A DNA stretch of 64,000 nt from contig JBHGNT010000011.1 in the NCBI GenBank assembly GCA_043228905.1, positions 62,001 through 126,000 of the forward strand, read 5' to 3'. Both the position numbers and the translations under genes were made by a program. The notes under the pieces are model-generated. The model made no database searches and was not told where the DNA came from. It saw nothing but the letters and a program-made list of their open reading frames with translations. Positions 41,866-55,799 of this stretch are shown piece after piece. The stretch's first letter is position 1. Each line of letters starts with the position of its first letter. The stretch is from Azolla caroliniana (taxonomy: Eukaryota; Polypodiophyta).

Positions 41866-42497
41866 TAATTCAGCGTACTTATTCGAACACCTGTTCTAAC
41901 AAATTCATCCTAACATGACAGGAGCTATATGACCATTACACGAGAAAGTGATGGGACGAGTTAAGCTTCAAGGGGGCTTTTAAGGTTATAAGAAGCACCA
42001 TCGGTGTGAAACAAAGAATGCCCACTCTCCCATACCCTCTTTCAAACTCTACATCGATGAGGTAACAAAACAACAACACACACAAAGATTTAGATAACAC
42101 TTGTCCACATTCTTCGGTAAGTTCTTGGTCTCCCGATCTTATCTAAACAATCTACAAAATCATATGAAAGCCCTACATTTGCCCATACATACAGACAGAC
42201 ATATAATCAGACAGACAAACAGACAGATAGACAGACATATAATCAGACAGACAGACAAACATATAATCAGACAAACAAACAAACATATAATTAGATAGAC
42301 AAACAGGCAGACATCTGATTTATTTCCGGTAGGGGCTAGAGACTCTGCCCTAACATTGGGGTCTATGGTCGCTCCACACACAACCACATCTTTACCCAAA
42401 ATCTGTATAATCAATCTATCGATGGGATGGAGAGATATGTCTGTCTGTCCGTCTGTATGTACTCAGTGATGATAGAGAGTGCGTGAGAGAGATCGCC
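41866..42497 (+). promoter_or_regulatory. Upstream region of the DnaJ gene
   Basis: 632 bp between the truncated copia and the DnaJ start codon. It must hold the promoter and 5' UTR unless a non-coding first exon lies elsewhere. A GACA-rich microsatellite (agacagacaaacatataatc units) occupies 42,183-42,305. A weak TATA-like tgtataatcaat lies at about 42,400. No confident core promoter was seen. Confidence 0.4.
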
Positions 42498-45400
42498 ATG
42501 GCTGCTCCCATCTCTCAGACCCTATTCTCCATCTCCTCCAGCACATCCAGCAACCCTACCTCCTCCCCTTTTGGTTACTCGCTGCGACCTTCTTCTAATT
42601 CTAGTAATCAGCCCAAACGTAGCACTATTGCTGCATCATATTCCGTTGCTCGACTTCTCTCCCATGAGAAGAGCAGCAGGACCTCGTGGGATGTCTCTAG
42701 CCATGGCCATAGATGCTGCTGCGTCAGATTTGTGATGAAGCCCCCTCTCAGAAAGAAACGTCCTCCACGAGCAATGGTGATAATTAGCATGGCTTCTGAT
42801 TTCTATAAGGTTCTTGGCGTACCTAAAACAGCATCCAAACAAGATATCAAGGGAGCTTATCGGAAGTTGGCTCGGCAGGTTAGCACAAAGCTAAAATGAA
42901 AATAAAATAAAATAAAAAGCTAAAATGAAAAATAAAGCTTGACAGCACAAAGCTAAAATGAAAAATAAATAAATAATTAAAAGCTAAAATGAAAAATAAA
43001 GCTTGTTTTAGTTTTCCTAATTTCATTGTTTCGATCGTCCATTAGTTGGGGCCGTTGGTCAAGTTCAGAGCAAAGAGCATTCCTGGTGCTGTCAGTGTTG
43101 ATTCTGTCCTGATTAGGAGCACTTGGAAGCTAGTACAACCTTTTAGGAAATCCTGAAAAATCATGACTGATGTTCTCATATGCGAGGAATTTAACATGGC
43201 ATGTTCTTATGTTTCTTGTATGTTTAGGCAATGTAGATCACAGATTCTCCGTTTCTGCTCAATGTTCAGCCAAATCTTAGTTTCTATTTTTATATTGTGT
43301 GTGCACTCGTCTCTGTGGTGGCACACCCTGCTCACTTCGATCGAATGTCTCGATGTGAGCTTCAGCATCGGCCTTCTGCCGTTGGTAAAATTCCCAATAT
43401 TGCGTAATTACTAAAACCTAGAAATATGTTAGGCGGTTCTCCATTTTGTATGGAGAGCTTCCAATGTGGCTGAGTAAAATATGGACTTGTGTTCTACTTC
43501 CCTATTCTAAAACACATCATCATCCTACAAACCATTTCTGGATGACTTGGACTGAACTGGGTATTTTTCTTTTTGCTTTTGTGCTTTCTCAATGGTAGCA
43601 TTCAATTTCCCATGCAGCTTTTGGGAGGCAATTTTGAAGGGATTGCCCTTACTTTTAATATGAATTTATAAAATGCTCTATGGACCTTCGCCTAGTTTTG
43701 AGAAATATTACGGACGATGGAGTTGTGCTTTTAACATCCTAAATCATTGGGTGTATGATTTCTTTTTTCTTCTTTGTATTTTATCTATTTATTCCATGAA
43801 CTTGCTGGAATACGACCTTCCCAAAACGCACCTTCATAATATAGAGTTTGCATCATGCATGCATAAACTAATATTGCTCTAATATCCATATTTGGCTTTT
43901 GCTCAAGTGGCAAGTGGTCATAAGTTCATACTATTGTGGTGTACCTGACTTTTCATTCTCCTAGTTAGTCACCCTTCCAAGTGTGATCACTAGGTCTTTC
44001 AACTTCGAGGTATTTGAAAGTCTGGAGCAAATAAATTACCTTCTCTTCATAGTACACTACTGGTTGGTGAAATTTAGATTTGGCAATGCTTACCACCATG
44101 ACTTTGGTCTTGCCACGTTGATTGCTAGGTTATATGTGCTAAAATGGCAAGATTTTAAATTTCAAGGTTGTACTCTAAAGCTTTTTCCATGTTGTAAAAC
44201 CTCTAAATGGCAATATTTTCATCACTTCAATAGTACTCTAAAGCTTCCATATACATTCAGGGAAACTCATTGGTCATGGGTCTTGGTGAGCTAATACCTA
44301 TTCCCTCCTTTGAATATTTTCTTGATCCAATTATCCTGGCAACCTCGAGGAATATCTTGTGCAATGGCCTGGTTTAATAATACAGGTAACTATTTTTTAG
44401 CAACTGGACCAGTCCATTTTAGCATTTTTTGAGCATAGTTGTATCAACAACCTTGCCATTAAACGTGTTTTTTTCCTTCTTTTCATTAACTCAGTAAACT
44501 CAAAAGCTTCCATATGGATTAAGAAAGAAAGAAAGAAAGATATATTAACGTCTTTTAAGAGGCCAAAATGGCCTATAAGACCAAACATCTCCTTGTATTA
44601 CGACATTCCTCATCATACCAACTATTTTGTATTACTCTACCAAGTTTGGGGGGATTGGCCATTGTGTGAGGAAAGGCATTTGTGGCTGCTTTATGCAATG
44701 ATTTTGACAATCCTTGGGTAAGTTCTTCAAGGGGTGCGAAAGGATCCAAATCGAGCCTGCCATTGTATACACCACAACTATACACATCAATTGTCTTGCG
44801 AGTAAATAGATACTTAGCCAGCCCACTCTCCTTAGCATATACATCCTTTGTGCATCCATCCTTTACCTCAAAGCGTAGATATGCATGATCTGCTGCCAAG
44901 CCAATAGGTCTACCTCCTTTTGGCGATGGGTCTTTTGTGCTATATAATATTCCACATATGTCATCATCAAATCATGCATTATGAGGTGGCCCTTCCACGT
45001 TTTTCTTTATGCTAATACTTATTGTGCATTCTCTAGATTTACACAATGCATTTTTAAAGAACTAGTATGCAATTCCTCTAATGTTTCACCATAACTACGT
45101 TGGCATACATTGGTTTGGGTTCCAGGTCATGTCAGTTTATTTGTCACACATATAAGGGTGTGATCAGATTTGGGTATCTATCACTAATTTCATATCACAT
45201 CTAAGGCATCGTGTTTGAAAGGGTTTAGGGTTTAATTTTGAGCAGTACCTAAACCCATCTAAACTCTTCAAAATTTTGAGCAACACCTAGTCAACAACAC
45301 TAGCTCCGTTTCTGCTGTTCAACATCTCTAATTGTTGGATGTAAGGAGGTTGCACTTATGTCAATCACGTGAGCGTGTTTTCCATGTTGGGGTCTATTTC

Positions 45401-48400
45401 TCTGCACACATATGACAAGTCAATTGTTGTATCAGTATATCTACTGAGAAATCTGGGATTTCATAAAACTGGGCCCAGGAACTTCGTAAGGGTTGGAAAA
45501 TCCCAATTGAACCACCTAGTTAGCTTAATTTCATCACTGGAGAAATTTGATTTAATTTCACAGCTACGAAGCCAGATTGCTCCTGGACAAAGAATTTGAC
45601 AGGCCACAAATATTCTTCTATTGATAATTAATAGAAGATAATACAATAAGGTAGAGTCCAAATCCTAAAGAGACAGCCAGTAGTTTAAGCCAATTAAAAT
45701 CCATACGTGGGAGCTTCCAAAATATTTTCCATTCAGCATATTAGTAAAGAGGGTAACACAACATTTTCCACTTGTTTCTTAATGCATTATCCCTTGATCT
45801 TTCATACTTGTGCAATGACGCTTTGCCATACTGCAATCATTTCTCACACCATATCAATGCAACCTTTCAAAAATTGGATGTAACTTTGGTACCTGCAAGT
45901 TCCAGAAAAGTAGATGTGATTAAATAAATGTCTGTCTTGATGTAGATTTGCAACGTTACATTTTGGGGCACATCTCCGAGAGCATTTAGGTATTTGGTTT
46001 AGATGTATTGCATGAGTAAATTAATGCCTTGTATTAGACATAGTTCTAGTGAAATAACGAGCTAGGAATAACATCAAAACAATATTCTTGGTAATTGTTT
46101 AGTGGTTAATGATCTTGGATGGCATCCATTCAATTGATCACGTGTTTTAGTTGAGATACCCCTTTTCTCCATAGAGATGTTTAAACATATCATCTCTTAT
46201 TCAGCTATGAACCATGAGGAAACATTGTTTTTTAACTTTTGTTTTTGCTAATGCTAACATCTTGGGTGGCGAATAAATATGGCTTTTGTATATTGTACAG
46301 TATCATCCAGATGTGAATAAGGATCCTGGTGCAGAGGATAAATTCAAGGAAATCAGTGGTGCTTATGAGGTCTTTAGCTATTTCTTTGATGCATATCACA
46401 TCTTAGCTATTTTGATTTATTGTATGCTGACATATTGAAAAGTATCTATATTGGTTAATAATAAATTTGTATTAAAAATGAATATCAACTGAAAGGAAAT
46501 TATAGTAATTTACATATTAAAATTCTAGCCCCAAACGTTCATGTATTCCACTACAGTTGATATAGACAGCATGCTGAAAACATCAGACCATGAATAGGAT
46601 CATTGCAATCCTCCATCAGAATAATTCTCATGCAAGTATTGAACGAAGGTAATAATGCAGTGACAAAAAAATAAAACTTGTATCTGATGATTCTAGTCAA
46701 ATAGGCTCTCCAAAAATGTCTTGATGTTACTGTTAATTACTTACATACATTTTGACACGTAATTCTTGCATATTTTCTCTATATTGCATGTTTTCTCTAT
46801 GAGAGGGTAGACAACATGTTTCTTCCTTGGATGAAATCTGTCAAATTTATCTTTTGGACTAGCCTTTTCTAAATCTAGGGATTCCTCAATTGTTTCATCT
46901 AAAAAAAGCTCTTTCACAGTGGACCACAGAAACAATATCATGCTCTCCAACTAGGGTTGCTAACCTAACATATCAGCATATTCTTGTTATGTTGTTTATT
47001 TTCATGAAAGATACTTGATGAGAGACCATCTTCTTTGATGCAGATAATTCATAAATGGCACTCACTTTGTGAATAAAGATTTCTCTGATTGTTGGGTTGA
47101 TCCATATAGGTAGAAATTGGCTAGGTTATTTCATGGTAAATTAGTTTAGGGTTTAGGGTTTAGGCACTCACTATGGTAAACTAGTTGGAATTGATGCACC
47201 AAACTGAGCTCTATAATCCAGTGAGACCAATAATTATCTCGAGTTTAGTCTTTTGATTCTACTAGCTGTATTGTAATGGAGCATCAGTGCTGTTGGTAAC
47301 TCATGATGGAGAAGACCTTTGTCTGAAATGGGATAGGAGACCTGCGTGGATCAAGTGATGAGTAAGTGATGGAATAGCTCCCTTTTGTCTTATTTTCTGA
47401 AAATCATCTCCTGAAAGGTTATCTGACCATATTTCTTCACTAGGCATTTGTTTGTTGGAAATGATATACCATTTTTGCCAATCTTTCTGTAATTCGTAAT
47501 AGTTGTAAGGGTGGAGTGATTGACTGTACTCTCATTTTCCTTGGGGTGAACTTCATGTAGGAACTATGCTTTACTTGCCACATCGCTATCTGATGTCAAT
47601 GAAACACATTCCCCATCACAGTAACTTTTTAACCTTTGCAATCTATTATCCCCAAGGACAAAATCATTCTTGGAGTAATGGATTCTGCATATCTTTGCAG
47701 TATTTCTTTACTTTAGACTTTCATAAAGGTTCAAACATTACCTTCAATTTTTTAATGCTGCATAACTTAATTATGCCACTTTGGGATAAACAGTTCCTCT
47801 ATGTCTTCATGTTGCATTAAAAAGTGTGTTAGCTTAACCTGAACGGCATGTGAAATTTAGGCAACTGGATACCATTTTTAGGATGTGTATAGAAGGAACT
47901 AAAAGCTTAATATTCATAATCTAAATTCACAGTTTTTCAGGTCTTCTAAGTTGTGTACTTTCTCTTTTGTAGCTGAAATTCTTTAACTCTGTTTATTTCT
48001 AGGTTCTCTCAGATGACGAAAAAAGATCAATGTATGACAGATTTGGTGAGGCTGGGATCAGTGGAGCAGGTGCTAGTAATGGTGCAGGAGCCTATGCTGT
48101 GAGTTGATTCCTAAATCCTGCTTATCTTTCTGAAACATTCCTTGTGCTGTTTAAGTTACAAGTTTGCAGATGGTGTTTACAGACTAATCCCTTTGACTTA
48201 TTTGAGTCAATATTTGGGACAAGCATGGGTGGGTTCAATGAGATGGGTGGCATGGGATCATCATCATTCAGAACAAGTAGGCGGGATGCAGCCGTACAAG
48301 GGAATGATATAAGGTTAAAGGAGATCCATTGCATATAGAATGTTATTAAATTTAGATTTCCTTATTGATGGCTTATTATGGGCGTTTATGTTATTGAAAC

Positions 48401-51400
48401 TTCACATGTAGGTATGATTTGTCATTAGAATTTGAGGAAGCTATCTTTGGGACAGAGAAAGATTTTGAAGCATCGCATTTAGAGACATGCATAGCCTGTA
48501 ATGGGACGGGTGCAAAGTCAAGTGACAGCCGAAAGACATGTACAACTTGTGGAGGACAAGGCCAAGTCATGCAGACCACCAACACACCATTTGGGATGTT
48601 TTCGCAGGTGATTATATGATTGAATACAAAGATAAATTTGCTTCTCTATTTAGTGCATATGAGATGCTTTATTTGGAATTTTGTGTAGGTATCAGTTTGT
48701 CCTACATGCGCTGGTGAGGGTGAGGTCATTACAAGCTATTGTAAGAAATGTGGGGGGGAGGGGCGTATAAAAGTAAAAAAGCTAATCAAGGTCAAGGTCC
48801 CTCCTGGTGTGAATAACGGTAGTACATTGCGTGTACGTGGTGAAGGCGATGCTGGTGTGAGAGGGTCTGTTTCATTATTTTTTTCTTTTTCCCTGAGTTA
48901 ATCTTTAGGTATAAGAACATCTGGGAGCTAAAATATATTAATTTTCAGTGGTCCTCCAGGAGACCTTTATGTGTTCCTAAATGTGAAAGAGATGCAGAAT
49001 GTTCAACGAGATGGGATAAATTTATATTCCAATATCTCCATAAACTTCACTGATGCAATTCTGGGTACAGTTGTACGGGTAAACCTTCTTTATTCAATTA
49101 TTAGATGGTTCTAGAATATATTGGAAAACTTTGTAGGATCACATATTCCATGCCAATACATAAATTGCTAAAAAAGAAAAAGGACAGTATCAAAATCATG
49201 ATAAATATAATAAGCCATTCAATTAGAGTAAAAATGTCTATATAATTGTTTTGAATTTCATATTTGCATTGGAGTATGAGTATTTCATTTTTTATCATAT
49301 TATGCTATCTCATGTATGCTCTTCAATAGAGTGGATTGGCTACCTCAACCACCATTTGAAAGCTATGTTCAAAAACTGCCACATACTGCTATCACAGTTC
49401 TACCTGCCACATTTGGTAAAGGCAAAGGCACTGATACCTTTGCCTTTAACAATTCATTTGTAGCACAAGATCCTGAGAACTAATTATCTGGTGATTTTGG
49501 ATTGATGACATCAAATGCACATCTCCATACTATCTGGATGAGATGCCACTTTTGCATATCTGAGAAGAAATGCCAAACAGATTTGTTATTAATAAATAAA
49601 TAAAGCATTATATATGACTTATAATGATATGATAAGATAATCTATAATAGATTGAAGGTCAAGATTTTCTGATAGGTTTTAGAACCTGTTTATTTTGCGA
49701 TGCAGAGTATAGGGGGGTTAAACCAGATACTTGAGTTTCTGATCATAAGAGCTGTATTTATGGTAGATTGGCAGGATGATGTGAACAACGCTCTAGCTAA
49801 TCGTCAAAATATAGTTAGGAGGTCCTAAAAAAGCTAGGGCTAATCTACGGAATGCTAATGACATGCTATAAGGCGACCTATTGTTGGGTGGTGGATATCA
49901 TCTGCCTTTCTGGTGTCTTACATTGGTACAAAAGCAGGTTCACCTTGCGGCCTGGCCCATGTTTCCATAAACTTCCATTCTTCTTCTGAAGAGTGCCGAA
50001 TGCTTTTGATCATGAACCCTACTGATGAATCCATCAGCAAAGGGTAGTTCTGATCTATAAACAAAAGCAGGTTGCATTTGAGTCTGCAGCTACAGATTTT
50101 CGAAGTGGTTTGTTCCTGAAAGTTGGGTCCTATATATTGCTTTGTGACCATGCTCACGGAATATACAGATGTTTCTGTTTCCAGAAACTCTTCCTTAATA
50201 TCATTATCAATTGAAGGATCAGGTAATCAATCACTGATTGGGATTGCTTGACATGAGAAATGAAAAATGTTTCTGCAAAGACTGTGCCAGGAAGGTAAAA
50301 TGCTTGTACGAGCATCCTTTGATATATGAGGTAGATGTTTTATTTGCTCTGAGAACAGCAGCAATTAATTCTAGATGGAAATGACAACAGCTGGAACTGA
50401 ACATTAGTGAGGAGCAGTAATTGAGGTAGTTTCTGGAGAAATAGAAGCAAAGGATTGAGTAAAGTGCTGGTTGTTTCAGATGCTCATGGCGAAGGATGAT
50501 TCTTACTGCCTTTGCAACTCCAGTGTGAACTTGACATAAGAGAGTGTGCAGAATGCTCCACAATTGGCATGATCCAGGAGTGCTTTAAAAGCTGGTGGTG
50601 TTATGCACACATGTTTCATGGAGTGCCTGGCATACATATAATTGCCACTACTGCATTTGCTTTATCTGCATTCTCTTCTCCATGTTGCTCCATGTGAAGT
50701 TTCTTAGGCTTATGGTCGGATATAATATTTCTAATTCTTGACATGTTCAAATTTCTGGCTTCTGTTTCATAGGTCAAAACAGTTGATGGCAATACAGATC
50801 TCCCAATACCAGCTGGGACTCAACCAGGAGATGTTCTTGTGTTATCAAAGAGGGGAGTGCCAAAGCTAAATAAGCCTACAGTCAGAGGAGATCATCTTTT
50901 TACAGTGAAGATTTCTATTCCAACACGGCTTAGGTAATCAAACAATTATCTTTTAGAACAGTGTGGAATGGTATTAGTTAAAGAGTTGGAGTTGCTAAAA
51001 TGGATAAAATATCGTACCTTCAGTGAAACTGAACGTGAGCTTGTTGAGGAGCTTGCCAATCTCTATAAATCCAGAGGTGTCCGCAGTAACAGATCAAGGC
51101 AATGTAAGTTTCCATGCATGAAGAGACTAAAAGTACTGTTCCAATTTTTGTGATGTACAAACTGCAAGTATTTTGTGTTTATATATGATTCTTCATATTA
51201 GGGGGAAAGAATGAAAAACAGGCAAGTGATGGCGGAGATGATATTGGCAATGATTCTGTTGAGCGAACAAACAATGGGGAAAATCTTTGGGAGTCTATCA
51301 AGAAGCTTGCTGGGTAAGAATTCCATCTATATTCACAAATTTAAATAGCTTATTTCTGGCACTTTCAGTCTAAACAATCTTAGCAATAATCTTTCTTTTT

Positions 51401-52550
51401 TAAAAGCTTGTCAAGGTGTGGCCCATTAATGATTGGCGGCACTTTCTCAGGATTTTAGTTTGGACATGATGCCCTTAGAACTCTCATGCATGCTTCTCTA
51501 TTTTCTAGTTCATATTGTGACTGGTGGATAACCTTGATATGACGTGAACTCACAAAAATGTACAAATACAAGTAACAGATGGGTCGCTATATGTCATAAG
51601 GCTAGAAACTTTCAAGGAAGAAGGTATGTATATACTCCTCAATACATGTACAGGTTGCATTTGAAATAGGTTGACCATTATGCAATTGGTTTTGATTTCC
51701 ATACTTTCCATAAAGCCAAAAGTTGACCCACACATCCCTAATCATGTTGCCAAGGAGCCAGAAAAACTCCTTGAACTTGCGGGCAGGACACCATAATTGT
51801 GACTAATGACAAGCGTCATATAAGGTGGTTGTTTTGAGGGCAAGTCCATAGCAGATGAAATATAATTTCAATGTGTCCACATCTGATATAAGTGGCAAGA
51901 ATAATCTTAGGGATTGCAATGATATTCATATATGTGAAGGATACCAAGTAGGAGGTTCAAATTCTGCCATAATGTTCATTGTCTTTAGTTCTGCTGAACC
52001 GATGGTTTTCAGGAGTCATATAGGCCTATATGATGCATGCCTGAACAATGTCTTCTTTTGGCCTCCATAACTTTTATCAAATTTCATATGTAAACTGCTT
52101 CTGTAAATTCATTCACATATTGAATCGTACATACTCTTTTTCCCGGTATGAAATTATGCCTTATGTACTGTGTCGGTTGCGCAAAATATTTCCCTTCAGC
52201 GAGTGCTTTGATGCGCTGTAAGGCCTAATAGAGCCTTCTATTATTTCTCGATGGCAAGTTTGATTATTATGTAATTCTTGTGATAATTATTCCTTCTTGG
52301 CCATTTTGAAGTGTTTCAGCAAATCCGTTTGGCTGACTAGCAAGCTTATACAGAAAGGACATTTTGGAGTAATACTAGAATGATGTCCGAATGTTTTCCT
52401 TTTTTCTTCTATAGCACAAGGCTGCAACAATCTATGTTTGCAGACTATAGTTCCGAAGTATCAATGAATAAATCAAAAGGAAGAACCCCCAGATTATCAT
52501 CCTCTACGATAAGAAACTCCAGATCAAGTGGTTTCTTCAAGTCTGTTTAG
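42498..52550 (+). CDS. Chloroplast-type DnaJ (Hsp40) co-chaperone, 11 exons
   Basis: J-domain co-chaperone that delivers clients to Hsp70 and stimulates its ATPase, probably in the chloroplast stroma. CDS = join 42498-42878, 46301-46369, 48003-48098, 48183-48313, 48412-48607, 48689-48864, 48949-49078, 50773-50933, 51024-51103, 51202-51313, 52415-52550. It gives 555 residues, GT-AG introns and matching phases. Residues 1-~95: Ser-rich transit-type leader. ~96-165: J domain ([24 protein letters not shown] at the start of exon 2). Then a Gly/Phe region, and four CXXCXGXG zinc motifs ([32 protein letters not shown]). Then the client-binding C-terminal domain ([40 protein letters not shown]). A ~100-residue tail beyond the usual DnaJ end has no known fold. 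The start is the ATG at 42,498; closest relatives are the plastid DJA4/DJA5/DJA6 group. It looks functional. Confidence 0.93.
42879..46300 (+). other. Intron 1 of the DnaJ gene
   Basis: 3422 bp, separating RKLARQ from YHPD within the J domain. It contains a short imperfect repeat of aaagctaaaatgaaaaataaa (42,890-43,005) and a minus-strand LINE fragment at 44,521-44,960. No other coding signal. Confidence 0.88.
44521..44960 (-). mobile_element. Internally deleted LINE fragment in intron 1
   Basis: Minus strand: endonuclease-RT linker ([52 protein letters not shown]), then directly the 3' end ctataagaccaaaca / gacgttaatatatc with a (TTTC)n tail (plus GAAA repeats 44,521-44,541). The same tail and 3' sequence end the LINE at 22,489. 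The RT domain is missing. Confidence 0.82.
49079..50772 (+). other. Intron 7 of the DnaJ gene
   Basis: 1694 bp between exons 7 and 8. AT-rich with an ATAA-rich stretch near 49,590-49,640. Nothing coding recognised. Intron 2 (46,370-48,002, 1633 bp) likewise holds only a short TTTAGGG-type run at 47,145-47,164. Confidence 0.82.
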
Positions 52551-54230
52551 CAGGATAATACAATACACACTGATACAATTAGCTGCATCTATACAATATG
52601 GTTGTGTTTTTTTTCTTGTATAATCTTAATAAGCAATCATGCATTTTCATAGAAAAAAATCCTTTTAGAGTAGACCACATTGTACATTGGTCATACTTCA
52701 TTTTTATTGGCATGGACTTGGTGGGGCTTACCAGGCGCAGATCAAGAACTCAGTTCGGATGTATCAGTTTGCGAGAACACAATTGTCCTATTGCAAGCTT
52801 AACAGCCTCTCACGTCTTTACTCTGTCTCTCTTGATGATATTTCTGGGGTTACTAATCTCATCTCGAGTTATGAATATTGTCTCGTGGGTTTTGAAGAAA
52901 GTGCATTCTAAGAGATAAGTCATTTTAAAACATAAAAATGTGGAAAAAAGGCTGAACTATTGGCTTTCCTTTTTCGTGGGTGTTTGGACAATGGCTTGAA
53001 GATCAACTGCGAATGGGGCTCTAAGGTGGCTGAGAGACAACCTTTAGGATATGAAAATTTTATGTTCCTCCCTCAGTTGCTTTTTAGTGAATCAAATCAC
53101 ACGTGTACTCCTTTCCCAAGAAATCAATTTAAAGGTGATTTCTTCATTGACCCCAAAATTTTAAATTATCAATTTATCTATGTAAACCTAGATATGTAAT
53201 CACATCCAATATTTGTATGTGATAATGGGATGTAATATAGTTGAAGTCAACGATGGAGAGAATCCATTGCAGCACATTTGACAGATCACTGTTGGAAGAG
53301 AATTTATCAGAGCAATTTATAGATCTCATTCTGCAATATAAATAGCCAAATTTGATGTTACGATTATTTTATTTTGAATAAAAATAATTGTCAGGTTGTC
53401 TTCATCATTTTTTGCAAACATTATATAATTCTGGTTTATGCAGTAATACATTACTTGTATCTGCTCCCTGTATTTTTTTTCTTAAAACTTTCTGTAGCAC
53501 ATATAATATATATTATGAGCTTTCAGACCCCTCATCACATGCCTAATAACATGAAATCTAAGTTGAAAGCATATAATCCAATGGAGATTTTGAATGGTGT
53601 ATGGAGCTAAAGAGCTAATTTCTTTTTTATGAACTAGTTCCTTCAAAGTAATTTATTTGTTCTTGAACTGGTCAATATGCAATTTATGTGCTTCGAAGTA
53701 GGGAAATCCAATGTATGTGCAAGTTGAATTACGGACTTTGCACGTTGGTGTGATATAAGGGGCATTTGACCTTTCATAAAAATTGCACTTCATGTGAACT
53801 CCCTTTTGAATGGTGTTATGAAGTTGCACAAATTTGTGGTTATGTACTCCATTTCCTTTCAAGTGATTTATTACTTGTTGTTTGATCTTGTATGTAACGG
53901 GATCCAATGTATGTGCAAGTTTTATTTTTTATGCATATTGGCATGATATAAAGGGCATTAGGCCCTCATAAAATCACTTATACATTTGGTAATATGTTAT
54001 TGGAGGTTACAAAACTTGCACCTCTTCATGTAAAGTGATATAAAGGGACCCATACATCTATTTTTTTTTAACTAATATACTAAAATAGGTAATATTAAAA
54101 TATTTCTATATAATTATTCTACCACCCCCCCCCCCCTTCCCCCCCTCAATGTAATACATTTTAGTTCTTTGTCTTTTGTAAATAGAGGCCAATTTTATTG
54201 CAACAGTTCCAATGCTTTTGATGTGACATT
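52551..54230. other. 3' flank of DnaJ; imperfect tandem repeat
   Basis: Begins with the DnaJ 3' UTR (end not determined). At 53,640-54,010 two imperfect ~215-bp units share agtgatttatt, atccaatgtatgtgcaagtt and atgatataaagggcatt. A C-run occurs at 54,125-54,137. No gene recognised. Confidence 0.6.
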
Positions 54231-54237
54231 GATTTAG

Positions 54238-54690
54238 TTAAAAAATCTGATCACGTTGTTGTTGAGGTGTAATAAGCAACATTTCTTTTGAGTCCACCAA
54301 TTCTCTAATAAAATGATGTTTTGCGCAGATTTGCTTATTTTGATTTGTGATCTTAGGATTTGTTGCCAACTTTATACACGATAGGTTATGACAAAATATG
54401 TTTATTTCCATAAGCTTAAGAATCTCAAGTTCTTCGATTATGGTTTTGATCCATGATCTTTCTTTGGCCATTAAAGTGGCTGCCATGTACTCAACTTTTG
54501 TGCTTGGAAGTGGGATAGATACTTGTTTGCTTTTCCACGAGATTGGGACACCAAATGTAAAGACCATGCTTGATGTGGAGTGGGAGGTATCAATTGTGCA
54601 TGTGTAGAGCATGAGATTCATAGAAAAGAGAATGTCATGGCTCTTTAACAATCGGCGGAAGTAGCGCTTTTTTATGTCAGTTGAGATCAA
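54238..54690 (-). pseudogene. Copia RNase H remnant
   Basis: Isolated minus-strand fragment of copia RNase H in the intergenic space: SMVFTFGVPISWKSKQVSIP, STKVEYMAATLMAKERSWIK, INIFCHNLSCIKLATNPK and AKHHFIRELVDSKEM. The order and spacing match the family, but no RT or LTR is attached. Confidence 0.83.
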
Positions 54691-54699
54691 GGTTGTATT

Positions 54700-55799
54700 G
54701 AGTTTCCTCCTTAACTCTCTCTCTCTCTCTCTCTACTTACATATCTTCACACTCAATCTCTCTGATTTTAAATATCATACTCCCTCTTTGTATATTTTCT
54801 TAGTTTTCTTTTTCACTTTTGATTTTCAGCTTTGCTTTTGTTTTCTTACACCCCTATATGGTGACATGTTATGAATAAGTAAAAAGTAGTTACTTTTGCT
54901 TCGATGCAACATATCAAAACCTGACAAGGGGTTGCCAAAATTTGTAAGTCGTTTTAACAACTACTTTAGAAGGGGCCTCCACGCTTGAATGATAAAGACC
55001 TAAAGAGAACATTTATACCGATAATCAATATTGTTGGTGTGGCCGGTTTATTGCTTTGTATCCCAATACTTACAATCTCCTTTGTCATCAACTTCTAGTC
55101 TTGATTGTCAACAACTTCCTCTACTCAATGGTGACTTAACATGTTCAATTTATGTGGGATTACCACACCCCATGTGCTAATACCAAAGTGGATTCCCTAG
55201 ACTTTTGAAGCTCAAGCCTAACCTTTTCCATCATTTGTGAAATGGTTGTAAAATCTACAAATAGTGACAAGCTTCCTGATTATGTGCTTGTAAGATGGGC
55301 CCATGTACTATGGTTTGTTGTCAACCTCTCGTTCCCATAAGTTGCAAAGTTTGCTCGCTCTAGACATGGGAACTGCTCATCATGCGTCAATTTGTAGTCA
55401 ATGGAAAGAAACTTTGAGTTGATCTATTTTGCAAGCCAAAAAAATGGTGCATACTTCCCTTTCTTAGGAGTCTTATTTATTGTGCTACAAATTGAGGTCC
55501 TACACCCTAAAGGATGACCAAATCAACCATTCTGACCAATAACATGTTCTTGTCATCTTGCTACTTGCTAAAACTTTCCTTTTCCCTTTGAGAGAAGAAA
55601 CATTCGCATACTAAAAAAGCTACCAACAGTTACTATCTAACTAAACTTAATCTCAACTCTGATAGTACTATATGTGGCTCTTCCAAAAATATGCAATAAA
55701 ATTTAATATATTTCTAGGGACAGTAATAATGCATTGTCTTTAATCTAAAATAAAGTTGTCAAACTACCGCGATGAAAGTGTTGCACAGCACACATCAGT
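54700..55799. other. Intergenic, no recognisable feature
   Basis: A CT microsatellite (54,716-54,734) and otherwise unremarkable AT-rich sequence. No coding similarity was seen on either strand. Confidence 0.5.

Noticed and set aside
42160-42414. Open frame across the GACA microsatellite (LFVYLIICLFVCLI repeats)
   Set aside because: Simple-sequence artefact just upstream of the DnaJ gene; no start context or homology.
47145-47164. Interstitial telomere
   Set aside because: Fewer than three TTTAGGG units within a DnaJ intron; too short, at most a telo-box.
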